A stretch of DNA of 64,000 nt, taken from the NCBI GenBank assembly GCA_965263215.1, contig OZ253663.1, positions 806,001 to 870,000 of the forward strand, given 5' to 3'. Below the pieces are notes generated by a model, which made no database searches, was not told the origin of the DNA, and was given only the letters and a program-made list of their open reading frames with translations. Shown piece by piece: positions 50,716-60,111 of this stretch; position 1 is the first letter of the stretch; every line of letters begins with the position of its first letter. The translations under genes and the position numbers were made by a program. The stretch comes from UBA1672 sp965263215 (lineage in GTDB: Bacteria; Pseudomonadota; Alphaproteobacteria; Micavibrionales; Micavibrionaceae).

Positions 50716-52998
50716 TCACTGTGACGTTTTACCTTTTTTTCTACGTTTATGTTTGTATCGGCTTTTTCCACCTGATTTCTTCGCATTATTCGGGCTGTTT
50801 TTTCGATCAGATCTAGGCGCTTTTGGCTTTGCCATTCCTTCGATATCTGCGCCTTTCTGCCCTGGGGCGAGGGCAAAAATACAGGATCCTGTGATACCAT
50901 CTGCCTCTTTGATGGTTACGCGCATTTTTGCACCTAAGCGATAAACGCGACCATGTCTGCGCCCAATCAATGCATGCGCCTTTTCATCATGAACGTAAAA
51001 ATCATCACCAAGTGATTTCATCGGTATAAGGCCGTCCGCACCGCTTTCTTTTAATGTGACGAACAATCCAAAGCGGGTAACACCATTGATTGTGCCGTCG
51101 AATTCCGCGCCGATATGGCTGGACAGGAAACTGGCGGTGAAGCGGTCAACCGCGCTGCGTTCGGCTTGCATGGATGTGCGCTCGGTTTCTGAAATATGCT
51201 GCGCAATTTCTTCAATGCGAGCCTTTTCATGGTCGTCCAAACCACCATCACCAAGGCCATAGGCACGGATTAGGGCGCGGTGCACAAGTAAATCTGCATA
51301 ACGACGTATGGGTGATGTGAAGTGCGCGTATTTCTGGAGTGCGAGGCCAAAATGCCCAACATTATCAATCGAATAGATGGCCTGACTTTGTGTGCGTAGA
51401 ACCATCTGGGAAATCAAATGGGAATAAGGCATTTTTGATGCCGCCTGCAGCAAGTGATTAATTTGCTTTGGCGTGATTGATTGCCCCTTAGGCAGGGATA
51501 GGCCGAAACTGTCGATAAAGTCACGTGCGCCTTCCAATTTATCGTAAGATGGCTTGTCATGAACGCGGTACACGCACGGAATGTCCTTTTTGACCTCAAG
51601 CGCGCTGGCGGCCGCGACATTGGCCAGAATCATAAATTCCTCGATTAACTTGTGCGAATCCAGCCGATCACGGGTTGTTACGCCTGTCATATTACCTTTG
51701 TCATCGATAATGATCTGTCGCTCCGGCAGGTCAAGGTCGAGTGCGCCGCGCTTGCTTCGTGCTTTATCGAGGATCTTGTAAACCTCATAAAGTGGATTGA
51801 TCACATTATCCATCAAATGCGCGGTGGTTTTATCGCCATTGCCGTCACGCGCGGCCTGCACCTGTTCGTAGGTCAGGCGGGCATGAGATTTAATCAGCGC
51901 GCGTGAGAATTTGTATTTCTTAAGATTACCATCACCATCAATATACATATGCACGGCGAGAGATGCGCGCGTTTCATTCGGGCGCAGCGAACATAAATCA
52001 TTCGATAACGCCTCGGGCAGCATCGGCACAACGCGATCAGGAAAATAGGTTGAGTTTCCGCGCTTTTGCGCTTCGGTGTCTAATGCTCTGCCGTGTGTAA
52101 CATAATGTGCGACATCGGCGATGGCGACGATCAGGTGGTATGTATTATCATCTTGTTTTTCTGCGAAGACGGCATCATCAAAATCGCGAGCATCCGCGCC
52201 GTCAATGGTAACCAAAGGCACGCCCTGTAAGTCTTCACGTTTACCAAGCGGCGGGACTTTCATCCCCTTGGTTTCATCCACCACATTTTGCGGGAAATGA
52301 TCGCTTAATCCGGCCTCATGCAGAGAAATCAGGCTGATGGTTTTGGGATCACCTTGTCGTCCGATGACATCGGTTATGCGCACTTTTTTGCGTTTAAGGC
52401 CGCGGGATGGCAGCACTTCGGCGGCAACAAGATCGCCATCTTTCGCGCCGTTCAAATCGCCTGTGCTGATATCGAAATCATGTTTCGCGCGTTTATTGGT
52501 AGGCTGAAGAATAGCGCCGTTTTTACGAATATTGATAATACCCAGAACACTGCCCCCTTCATAGCGAGATCCTTCATCAACAAGGCGTATAATCCGCGCT
52601 TCATAGGCGTTATCGCTGATCCGTGATAGGCGACATAGTGCGCGGCTACCTTCGCGGACATTTTTGAAATTCTTTTTATCCGGCACGATTTCAATGCGCG
52701 GCGGCTGCCCGCTGACATCTTCATCCCATTCTATCGGAACAGCAAAAACATCGCCGTCCAGATCAATTTCGTTCACTTTCACAACGGCAACAGGCGGTAA
52801 ACCATCAGGCGCACTGTAAACACCGCCGGGCTGTTTCGTGATCGCCCCATCTTTCGCGAGTGCTTTTAAAATCTGTTTCAATGCAACGCGGTTCTCTCCG
52901 CCTTTGATCCTAAAGGCACGTGCGACTTGGCGTTTGGTGACGGGGCTGCTCGATGTTTTGATAAAATCGAAAACCGCTTCTTTGGTCAGGGTGCTCAT
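50716..52998 (-). CDS. rnr: ribonuclease R
   Basis: 3'-5' exoribonuclease that degrades structured RNA. 760 residues: an N-terminal winged helix (about 1-60, PVTKRQVARAFRI), two cold-shock domains, the RNB catalytic domain with DGADARDFDDAV near residue 270 and SNDLCSLRPNETRA, a C-terminal S1 domain (about 625-720), and a Lys/Arg-rich tail of about 40 residues. It starts 6 bases after the topA stop. topA-rnr is a standard alphaproteobacterial order. Confidence 0.96.
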   Translation of the reverse strand: MSTLTKEAVFDFIKTSSSPVTKRQVARAFRIKGGENRVALKQILKALAKDGAITKQPGGVYSAPDGLPPVAVVKVNEIDLDGDVFAVPIEWDEDVSGQPPRIEIVPDKKNFKNVREGSRALCRLSRISDNAYEARIIRLVDEGSRYEGGSVLGIINIRKNGAILQPTNKRAKHDFDISTGDLNGAKDGDLVAAEVLPSRGLKRKKVRITDVIGRQGDPKTISLISLHEAGLSDHFPQNVVDETKGMKVPPLGKREDLQGVPLVTIDGADARDFDDAVFAEKQDDNTYHLIVAIADVAHYVTHGRALDTEAQKRGNSTYFPDRVVPMLPEALSNDLCSLRPNETRASLAVHMYIDGDGNLKKYKFSRALIKSHARLTYEQVQAARDGNGDKTTAHLMDNVINPLYEVYKILDKARSKRGALDLDLPERQIIIDDKGNMTGVTTRDRLDSHKLIEEFMILANVAAASALEVKKDIPCVYRVHDKPSYDKLEGARDFIDSFGLSLPKGQSITPKQINHLLQAASKMPYSHLISQMVLRTQSQAIYSIDNVGHFGLALQKYAHFTSPIRRYADLLVHRALIRAYGLGDGGLDDHEKARIEEIAQHISETERTSMQAERSAVDRFTASFLSSHIGAEFDGTINGVTRFGLFVTLKESGADGLIPMKSLGDDFYVHDEKAHALIGRRHGRVYRLGAKMRVTIKEADGITGSCIFALAPGQKGADIEGMAKPKAPRSDRKNSPNNAKKSGGKSRYKHKRRKKGKTSQ

Positions 52999-53004
52999 AA
53001 TATA

Positions 53005-55581
53005 TTAGGCACTTTTCTTGGATTTAGAGGCAGCTTTTTTCTTCTTTTTCGCTGGTTTCTTTTTCTTGGCTTTGGCTTTTTCTTTCGCCTTTTCTTCTTT
53101 TTCTGCTGCTTTCTTGGCCTTGGCTTCCTCGCGCGCGGCGCGTTTGATTGCGCCTTCTGCCAGAACTTCCACGGCGCGGTTCATGCCGACATGCATCACA
53201 TCGTCGCCTTTAGGCAGGGATGTGAATTTACCCTCATGTTTTAGGAAGGGCCCGAAACGCCCTATACCGGCCTGTATCATTTCACCGGTTTCAGGGTGAG
53301 GGCCAATATCACGCGGAAGAGCAAGCAAGGATAGCGCGATTTCTAATGTGACGTCTTCTGCGTTGGTTCCTGCGGGCAGACCCTGACGTTTTGGTTTCGG
53401 CAGAGCCTTTTTCTTTGGCTTTTTCGGTTTCTTTTTACCATCGGCTTCGGCTTTTTTTACTTTTTCTGCGTGTGCTTTGATGGCTTCGTCATTGATGGCT
53501 TCAACTTCTGCGACCGCTTCGGGGGCAGGGTCAATTTGAACATAAGGGCCGTAAGGGCCGCGGCGTAAGGACACTGTGCGGCCAGTGCCGGGGTCTTCGC
53601 CCAGAACTTTAGGCTCATTTGCTAAGGCGGCGTTATCATTTTCATCCCCGTCAGGCACGACAAGCGGGCGGGTGAATTTACATTCAGGGTAATTTGAACA
53701 GCCGATAAACGCGCCGAATTTCCCAAGCCTTAATCCTAAACGGCCATCTTCGAGATCCTTATTATCCTTACAAGCCTGACAGGTGCGGCTTTCTTTACCT
53801 TCGGGGAAGAAATGCTCGGCCAGTTCCGCATCCAGATGATCTATTACTTCTGTGATGGTGAGGTCTTTTGTGCCATCAACTGCGGCTTTGAAATCAGTCC
53901 AGAATTGCTTCAGAATTTCTTTCCACTGCGTATGGCCAGAGGCAATCGCATCCAGTTCTTCTTCAAGATTAGCGGTGAAATCATAATCAACGTAGCGCGT
54001 AAAGAATTTGGAGAGGAACGTTGTTACCAAACGTCCGCGATCTTCCGGCATAAAGCGGCGCTTATCCATGGTCACATAACTACGATCACGCAAAACCTGC
54101 ATGATTGCCGCGTAAGTTGACGGGCGACCAATGCCAAGCTCTTCCATTTTCTTAACGAGGGATGCCTCCGTGTAACGTGGCGGTGGTTGTGTGAAATGCT
54201 GATTTGGCTTTGTATCAACTAATTTCGTGTTATCGCGCTCTTTCATTGGCGGTAGGCGGCGATCATTCTCGTTTGCGCTTTCGTCATCATCATCCGTATC
54301 TTCATGATAAAGCGTCAGAAAACCGTCAAACGCCACAACTGAACCGTTAGCACGTAGAATTGCGTCATCTGTGCCATCAGATATATCAACCTTCATCTGA
54401 TCCATGATCGCATTTTCCATCTGTGATGCGATGGTACGCTTCCAGATGAGATCATAAAGCCGCCATTGGTCAGGCTCTAATTTGCCTTTCATTGAGGCGG
54501 GCGTACGCGTCAAATCTGTCGGGCGTATGGCTTCGTGTGCTTCTTGTGCGTTCTTGGCCTTAGACTTATACAGGCGCGGTGAATCGGGTAGGTATTTTCC
54601 GCCGTAATCATTACTGATCACGCTGCGGCATTGATTAACCGCATCTTGGGATAATGTCGTACCGTCTGTACGCATATATGTAATGTAACCGCCATCTTCG
54701 GACGAGCCCTCATAGAGGCGCTGCGCGAGGCGCATCGCATTTGACGCCGACATACCAAGCTTACGAGATGCTTCCATTTGAAGTGTAGATGTAATGAACG
54801 GGGCAGACGGGCTGCGGCGTACCTGTTTTTTCTCAATCTTCTGAATAGATAAATTTTTGTTTTCTATGCGCGCGACAGCTGCGTTGGCATCTTCTTCGCT
54901 TGGAATATCAAATTTACCAAGTTTGTTGCCCGCCAAATGGGTAAGGCGTGCCATAAACGGCGCACCGTCAGGCGTATGCAGGCGTGCTTCGATGCTCCAA
55001 TATTCTTGCGGCTTGAATAGCTCAATTTCGGTTTCGCGTTCACATATCAAGCGTAACGCCACCGATTGAACGCGTCCTGCGGATTTTGAACCGGGGAGTT
55101 TGCGCCATAATACGGGTGAAATATTAAAGCCCACCAAATAATCAAGCGCACGGCGCGCGAGATAGGCATCGATTAAAGGTTGATCTAATTCACGCGCATT
55201 TTCAAATGCTTTTTGAACGGCTGTTTTTGTGATTTCGTTAAAGGTAACGCGGTGAACGCCTTTCCCATCGAGCAACCCATCTTCATTGAGTAACTCATAT
55301 ATATGCCAGGCAATCGCTTCTCCCTCTCTGTCGGGGTCAGGGGCGAGGTACAATGCATCGGCCTTTTTCAGTGCGCGTTTGATTTCTTTTACATTTTTGT
55401 CGGAACGCTCACCGAGCTGCCATTTCATTGCGAAATCTTCATCGGGCAAAACGGAGCCGTCCTTATTCACCAAATCCCGAACATGACCATATGATGCCAG
55501 AACCTCGTAATCTGATCCCAGATACTTGTTTATGGTTTTGGCTTTCGCGGGGGACTCAACAATAACTAGATTTTTGCTCAA
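53005..55581 (-). CDS. topA: DNA topoisomerase I
   Basis: Relaxes negative supercoils. 858 residues: the TOPRIM domain with VIVESPAKAKTI (Glu9) and APDPDREGEAIAWH, and the catalytic Tyr302 in YITYMRTDG. C-terminal C4 zinc finger (about 595-640, CQACKD and CSNYPECKF), then topoisomerase-C repeats with GRFGPFLKHEG. The last 50 residues are a Lys/Ala-rich basic tail like that of other alphaproteobacterial TopA. It is 11 bases from dprA. Confidence 0.96.
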   Translation of the reverse strand: MSKNLVIVESPAKAKTINKYLGSDYEVLASYGHVRDLVNKDGSVLPDEDFAMKWQLGERSDKNVKEIKRALKKADALYLAPDPDREGEAIAWHIYELLNEDGLLDGKGVHRVTFNEITKTAVQKAFENARELDQPLIDAYLARRALDYLVGFNISPVLWRKLPGSKSAGRVQSVALRLICERETEIELFKPQEYWSIEARLHTPDGAPFMARLTHLAGNKLGKFDIPSEEDANAAVARIENKNLSIQKIEKKQVRRSPSAPFITSTLQMEASRKLGMSASNAMRLAQRLYEGSSEDGGYITYMRTDGTTLSQDAVNQCRSVISNDYGGKYLPDSPRLYKSKAKNAQEAHEAIRPTDLTRTPASMKGKLEPDQWRLYDLIWKRTIASQMENAIMDQMKVDISDGTDDAILRANGSVVAFDGFLTLYHEDTDDDDESANENDRRLPPMKERDNTKLVDTKPNQHFTQPPPRYTEASLVKKMEELGIGRPSTYAAIMQVLRDRSYVTMDKRRFMPEDRGRLVTTFLSKFFTRYVDYDFTANLEEELDAIASGHTQWKEILKQFWTDFKAAVDGTKDLTITEVIDHLDAELAEHFFPEGKESRTCQACKDNKDLEDGRLGLRLGKFGAFIGCSNYPECKFTRPLVVPDGDENDNAALANEPKVLGEDPGTGRTVSLRRGPYGPYVQIDPAPEAVAEVEAINDEAIKAHAEKVKKAEADGKKKPKKPKKKALPKPKRQGLPAGTNAEDVTLEIALSLLALPRDIGPHPETGEMIQAGIGRFGPFLKHEGKFTSLPKGDDVMHVGMNRAVEVLAEGAIKRAAREEAKAKKAAEKEEKAKEKAKAKKKKPAKKKKKAASKSKKSA

Positions 55582-55592
55582 AACGTTTCCTT

Positions 55593-56759
55593 TTAATTAT
55601 CACCCTGTTCTAGCAGGCTTATTTTGTTTCCGGGCAGGCGTTTTATGCGTCCTGCAAGCTCCAATTCCAGCAAAGTTGACTGAAGCTCGGAAATAGTCAC
55701 ATGACACGCTCGGATCAATTCGTCAACAGAAATCGCGGTAAAAGACAGGTGCGCGAGGATTTTTTCCTGCATAATTTCAGGCGCATTTTCTGGCATGGAT
55801 TGATCTGTTTCGACCAAGTGTGGCGTGAAGTTTGCGTATTTTGTGGGTGGTTCGCGCAAGGAGTTACCGGAGAAATCCATGAGGATCTCTATCACATCAT
55901 CTGCGTTACGTATAAGTGTCGCGCCCTCACGGATGAGATGGTTCGGCCCAGACGCACGCGGATCAAGCGGGGAGCCGGGCACAGCGTAAACATCGCGCCC
56001 TTGTTCACCGGCGAGGCGTGCAGTGATGAGTGAGCCGGAGCGCTGCGTGGCCTCCACCACAATTACGCCTTTGGATATGCCTGAGACAATACGGTTACGG
56101 CGCGGGAAGGCGGCGGCGTACGGTTTCGCACCAAGCGGACTTTCGGCGACCACCGCGCCTTTCTCGATAATTTCTTCGTAAAGTTTCTGGTTTTCCTCTG
56201 GGTAGACCACATCAATGCCGCCTGCGACCACAGCGATCGTGCCCGTATTCAAACTGCCTTGATGGGCGGCGGTGTCAATGCCGCGTGCTAGGCCGGAGGT
56301 TATGATTTGCCCGCGTCCGCCAAGATCACTAGCGATTTTGGATGCGAATTTTCGCCCGTTGAGGGAGGCATTTCGCGCCCCCACAATGGCAACGCAGGAT
56401 TTATTGAGCAGTTCGGGATTACCGAGAATACTTAAAACAGGCGGCGCGTCATCCGTGGCGGTCAGGGAGAGGGGATAAGTGCTATCCTTCACTGTGATGA
56501 TTTGTCCGCCAAACTTCTGCAGGGCTTTATATTCCTTTGCGATTTGGCTTTCGGGTGGTGCGGTTAATGGTTTTTTACGCCCGCCGCGTTTGGAAAGCTC
56601 AGGCAAAGCGGCAAGGGCTTCGCTTGCGCTGCCGAAACGCTCGATCAGCTGATAAAATGTGATGGGGCCGATATTATCGGTGCGGATAAGCCGCAGCCAT
56701 GCAAGGCGCTCTGTTTCGTCTAAATTGTCTGATTGTGCGTTACTCTGAAACAGGGTCAA
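55593..56759 (-). CDS. dprA: DNA processing protein DprA
   Basis: Loads RecA on incoming single-stranded DNA during natural transformation. 388 residues: an N-terminal SAM-like part (AWLRLIRTDNIGPITFYQLI), a Rossmann-like core with GARNASLNGRKFA, TSGLARGIDTAAHQGSL, and a C-terminal winged helix (about 305-380, DELIRACHVTISELQSTLLELELAGRI). The start is a TTG at 56759, preceded by AGAGGA, and overlaps the plsY end by 20 bases, so translation is coupled. Presence alone does not prove competence. Confidence 0.94.
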   Translation of the reverse strand: MTLFQSNAQSDNLDETERLAWLRLIRTDNIGPITFYQLIERFGSASEALAALPELSKRGGRKKPLTAPPESQIAKEYKALQKFGGQIITVKDSTYPLSLTATDDAPPVLSILGNPELLNKSCVAIVGARNASLNGRKFASKIASDLGGRGQIITSGLARGIDTAAHQGSLNTGTIAVVAGGIDVVYPEENQKLYEEIIEKGAVVAESPLGAKPYAAAFPRRNRIVSGISKGVIVVEATQRSGSLITARLAGEQGRDVYAVPGSPLDPRASGPNHLIREGATLIRNADDVIEILMDFSGNSLREPPTKYANFTPHLVETDQSMPENAPEIMQEKILAHLSFTAISVDELIRACHVTISELQSTLLELELAGRIKRLPGNKISLLEQGDN

Positions 56760-57471
56760 CGGAATCCTCTTTTTTCTTTTTGCCGATCTTTGGCTCTTTG
56801 CCCTTTAACAGGCGTTTGATGTTGTCCTTATGTCGTACCCATATCAATAAAGTGATCAAAGCGCAAATCGCAGCAGGGGCAGAGCCATATATAAAGAGCG
56901 TTACAATTGGCGCGATTAGGAATGCAATGAGCGCGGAGAGGGATGAATACTTTGATATTTTTGCGGTGGCTATCCACGCGGCGCAAGCCGCCAACCCCGC
57001 ATAAGGCACAGCGGCGAGTAATACACCTAGCCCGGTGGCAACACCTTTCCCGCCCTTAAACTTCAACCAGATGGGGAAGCAATGGCCGAGAATTGCAAAG
57101 AAGCCAATTGATAGAGAGAGTTCGAATAATTGTGTGGTCGCTCCACCGAATCCAATTTCTGATTTCTCAATAAAGTGCGGCAATCCATTTATAAGCCATA
57201 TGGTTACAGCACCCTTTCCTCCATCTAGTAGTAATGTGCATAAGGCCAGCTTTTTTTTCCCAGTTCTTAAGACGTTTGTTGCACCTGTGTTACCTGATCC
57301 TATTTTGCGGATATCGCCTAACCCTGACATTTTAGTAATGATATAACCAAATGGAATTGAACCAATTATGTACGGAAGCACTAGTACGATTAGAACGGAC
57401 AATGTAAAAATATTGATATTGGATATTACTGAAATATGTTCCAAAAAATCAGGATCAAGCATCAATATCAC
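56740..57471 (-). CDS. plsY: glycerol-3-phosphate acyltransferase PlsY
   Basis: Inner-membrane enzyme that acylates glycerol-3-phosphate using acyl phosphate. 243 residues with about five membrane helices. Catalytic motifs GSIPFGYIITK, IGSGNTGATNVLR and FKGGKGVATGLG are all present. The C terminus is Lys-rich and ends in SVDPVSE. The start is a GTG at 57471 that overlaps pyrB by four bases; the ATG at 57462 is an alternative. pyrC, which usually lies between pyrB and plsY in alphaproteobacteria, is absent here. Confidence 0.94.
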   Translation of the reverse strand: MILMLDPDFLEHISVISNINIFTLSVLIVLVLPYIIGSIPFGYIITKMSGLGDIRKIGSGNTGATNVLRTGKKKLALCTLLLDGGKGAVTIWLINGLPHFIEKSEIGFGGATTQLFELSLSIGFFAILGHCFPIWLKFKGGKGVATGLGVLLAAVPYAGLAACAAWIATAKISKYSSLSALIAFLIAPIVTLFIYGSAPAAICALITLLIWVRHKDNIKRLLKGKEPKIGKKKKEDSVDPVSE

Positions 57472-58376
57472 CCCGTGATCAGCATATCGAGGATCGCCAT
57501 GCGCGTGGGGATGCCGTTGGCGACTTGCTTTTTCATCAGGCTGCGGGCGGGGTCATCGGCGACATCATCGGCAATTTCCACGCCGCGGTTCATCGGGCCG
57601 GGGTGCATCACCAGAACGTCTTTCTTCGCCAGTTTCAACCGGTCAAAAGTCAGGCCGTAATTGTTGAAATAGGCAGCCTCATCAGGGATTGTACCGCGAT
57701 CCATGCGCTCCTTTTGAATACGGAGCATCATAACAACATCCGCGTCCTTGATGCCATCTTCGATGGTGTTAAAGCATTCCACCCCTTCGGCAGGAAGCTT
57801 TGGCGGCATTAGCATTTCCGGCGCAACAAAGCGCACATGTGCCCCCATCTTGGTCAGCAGTTTCGCATTCGAATTGGCGACGCGGCTGTGTGCTACGTCC
57901 CCGCAGATCGCAACGGTTATGCCCTCTAACGTGTCTTTCTCTTGCTTGATGGTCAGTGCATCAAGGAGCGCCTGCGTCGGGTGTTCGCGCCAGCTATCGC
58001 CCGCATTAATCACAGGGCAATTTACGCGCCCCGCCACAAATTTCGGCGCGCCGAATTCACTGTGACGGATAACGATGGCATCCGGCTCCATCGCGCTGAG
58101 TGTGTCTATCGTGTCGGAAAAGCTCTCATCCTTATTAAGGGAGCTAACCTCCGCGTTCCAGTTCACCACATCCGCGCCAAGGCGTTTTGCGGCGATATCG
58201 AACGAGGTTAATGTGCGCGTTGAGTTTTCAAAAAACAGGGTGAGGATGATTTTGTCGTTTAATTTATCACGATCCCAACGGCCATCACCAAGGGCGCGGT
58301 CATAATAGTCCGCACGATTAAGAATGTCCTCGATATCGTCGGCGGATAAATCTTCGATGCTTAATAAATGTTTCAT
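57468..58376 (-). CDS. pyrB: aspartate carbamoyltransferase catalytic subunit
   Basis: First committed step of pyrimidine synthesis: carbamoyl-phosphate plus aspartate. 302 residues. The carbamoyl-phosphate loop is FENSTRTLTSF (STRT at 52-55); HPTQALLDALTI and ICGDVAHSRVANSN follow, and MHPGPMNRGVEI is the aspartate-side loop. No regulatory pyrI and no dihydroorotase-like partner is adjacent. It overlaps plsY by four bases. Confidence 0.97.
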   Translation of the reverse strand: MKHLLSIEDLSADDIEDILNRADYYDRALGDGRWDRDKLNDKIILTLFFENSTRTLTSFDIAAKRLGADVVNWNAEVSSLNKDESFSDTIDTLSAMEPDAIVIRHSEFGAPKFVAGRVNCPVINAGDSWREHPTQALLDALTIKQEKDTLEGITVAICGDVAHSRVANSNAKLLTKMGAHVRFVAPEMLMPPKLPAEGVECFNTIEDGIKDADVVMMLRIQKERMDRGTIPDEAAYFNNYGLTFDRLKLAKKDVLVMHPGPMNRGVEIADDVADDPARSLMKKQVANGIPTRMAILDMLITG

Positions 58377-58421
58377 ACTTATAGGAAATGCACCGAATTA
58401 TGATTTTTGTCTAGCATAAAT

Positions 58422-58931
58422 TTAACCGATAAGGGCGGGCAGGGTGTGAAATTTTATAATCCCCATAAAGATGATGCTGATGATAAATCCCGGCCCTGCA
58501 GGGATGGGTAATGTTGCGAAATTGATTGTTTTGCCTTTGGTGGCTCGTATTATCACCACATACAAAAAACCGTGAATTATACCCATAATGGCACCGAGTG
58601 ATATCGCCAGAAAGATGAAATCCGTGCCGAGCCAAACGCTAGCCGCGCCGATGAGTTTCACATCCCCCATGCCAAGAGCCTCTGCCTTATATATTCGGTT
58701 GAAAATAAAGCGGATGAATAGCAACAGCCCCACACTGGTGGCGGCAGTGGCAATTATGTTGGTTGGTGCGGCGTAATGAAAACCCGTTAAAATATGAAAC
58801 GCGATACCGCAAAACAAAAACTGCATCACGAATTTATTGGGCAATAGATATGTTTTTAAGTCGATTACAAACAGGGCCGTCAAAATGAGCAAGCTGTAAC
58901 CTAAAATGATTGGAATTATTAAATCTGTCAT
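58422..58931 (-). CDS. A24-family prepilin peptidase, CpaA-like
   Basis: Membrane aspartyl protease that trims prepilin leader peptides. 169 residues with about five to six helices and no N-methyltransferase domain, as in CpaA/TadV types. The two catalytic aspartates are Asp24 in VIDLKTYLLPN and Asp90 in GMGDVKL. LPIPAGPGF near the C terminus also fits. The usual tad/cpa pilus genes are not nearby, so the substrate is unknown. Start 45 bases upstream of pyrB on the same strand. Confidence 0.9.
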   Translation of the reverse strand: MTDLIIPIILGYSLLILTALFVIDLKTYLLPNKFVMQFLFCGIAFHILTGFHYAAPTNIIATAATSVGLLLFIRFIFNRIYKAEALGMGDVKLIGAASVWLGTDFIFLAISLGAIMGIIHGFLYVVIIRATKGKTINFATLPIPAGPGFIISIIFMGIIKFHTLPALIG

Positions 58932-59078
58932 GGGATTGTCATATCGCCTTCATTGTGCTGCATAGCATTAGAGTTTTTTACACGGTTTAATGCACGAAGG
59001 GCTTGCATTACAAGCGATTTATAGAGTATCACAATCATTGCCCTAACCATAAATAAAGAAGAATTAGGAGAAGTAAAA

Positions 59079-60104
59079 ATGGGTTATAAAGTTGCAATCG
59101 CAGGCGCAACAGGAAATGTCGGACGTGAAGTGCTGCATATCCTGCATGAGCGTAATTTTCCTGTGGATGATGTGGTGGCCTTGGCCTCTAGCCGTTCCGT
59201 TGGGAGAGAAGTGTCTTTTGGTGATAATGACATTAAGGTACAAGACCTTGCAAAGTTTGATTTTAAAGGTGTGGATATTGTGTTGTCTTCACCGGGCGGT
59301 AGCGTGTCTGCGCAATATTCTCCGATTGCTGCGAAAGCTGGCGCAGTTGTGATTGATAACACCAGTCATTTTCGTATGGATCCTGATGTACCTTTGGTGG
59401 TGCCCGAAGTAAACCCTGAAGCCATTAAAGATCACACGAAAAAAGGCATCATTGCTAATCCGAATTGTTCAACTATTCAGATGGTTGTTGCGCTAAAGCC
59501 TCTCCATGATGCGGCGAATATCAAACGCGTGGTTGTCAGTACGTATCAATCCGTATCCGGTTCAGGTAAGTCGGCCATGGATGAATTGTTCAATCAGACC
59601 AAAGGCGTTTACATGAACGAAACGCCCACGCCGTCTGTGTATCCGAAGCAGATTGCCTTCAACGCTATTCCACAAATTGATGTATTCATGGATGATGGGA
59701 TGACTAAAGAAGAATGGAAAATGGTTGTTGAGACCAAGAAAATTCTTGATCCGAGTATCAAGGTTTGTGCGTCATGCGTGCGTATTCCTGTGTTTGTCGG
59801 TCATGCTGAAATGATCAATGTTGAGTTGGAGAAAGAATTATCCGCCGCGCAAGCGAAAGATCTGTGGCGTAATTTTGAAGGCGTGACATTGATTGATCTT
59901 GAAAACGAAGATCTGGAATATGTCACACCACAAGAAATTCAAGGTGATGACGATGTCTATGTCTCACGCGTGCGTGAAGATATCAGTGTTGAAAACGGCC
60001 TGAATTTCTGGTGTGTTGCCGATAATTTACGCAAAGGTGCGGCATTGAACGCAGTGCAGATTGCGGAAGTCTTGATCAAGGATAAGGCCAAAGTCGCCGC
60101 TTAA
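59079..60104 (+). CDS. asd: aspartate-semialdehyde dehydrogenase
   Basis: Reduces aspartyl phosphate to the semialdehyde for lysine, threonine, methionine and diaminopimelate synthesis. 341 residues. The NADPH loop is VAIAGATGNVG, catalytic Cys130 is in NPNCSTIQ, and the substrate-binding RIPVFVGHAE holds Arg and His. TAGGAGAAG precedes the ATG. Supplies diaminopimelate precursors, linking it to the peptidoglycan genes elsewhere. Confidence 0.97.
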   Translation: MGYKVAIAGATGNVGREVLHILHERNFPVDDVVALASSRSVGREVSFGDNDIKVQDLAKFDFKGVDIVLSSPGGSVSAQYSPIAAKAGAVVIDNTSHFRMDPDVPLVVPEVNPEAIKDHTKKGIIANPNCSTIQMVVALKPLHDAANIKRVVVSTYQSVSGSGKSAMDELFNQTKGVYMNETPTPSVYPKQIAFNAIPQIDVFMDDGMTKEEWKMVVETKKILDPSIKVCASCVRIPVFVGHAEMINVELEKELSAAQAKDLWRNFEGVTLIDLENEDLEYVTPQEIQGDDDVYVSRVREDISVENGLNFWCVADNLRKGAALNAVQIAEVLIKDKAKVAA

Positions 60105-60111
60105 CCCTTTT

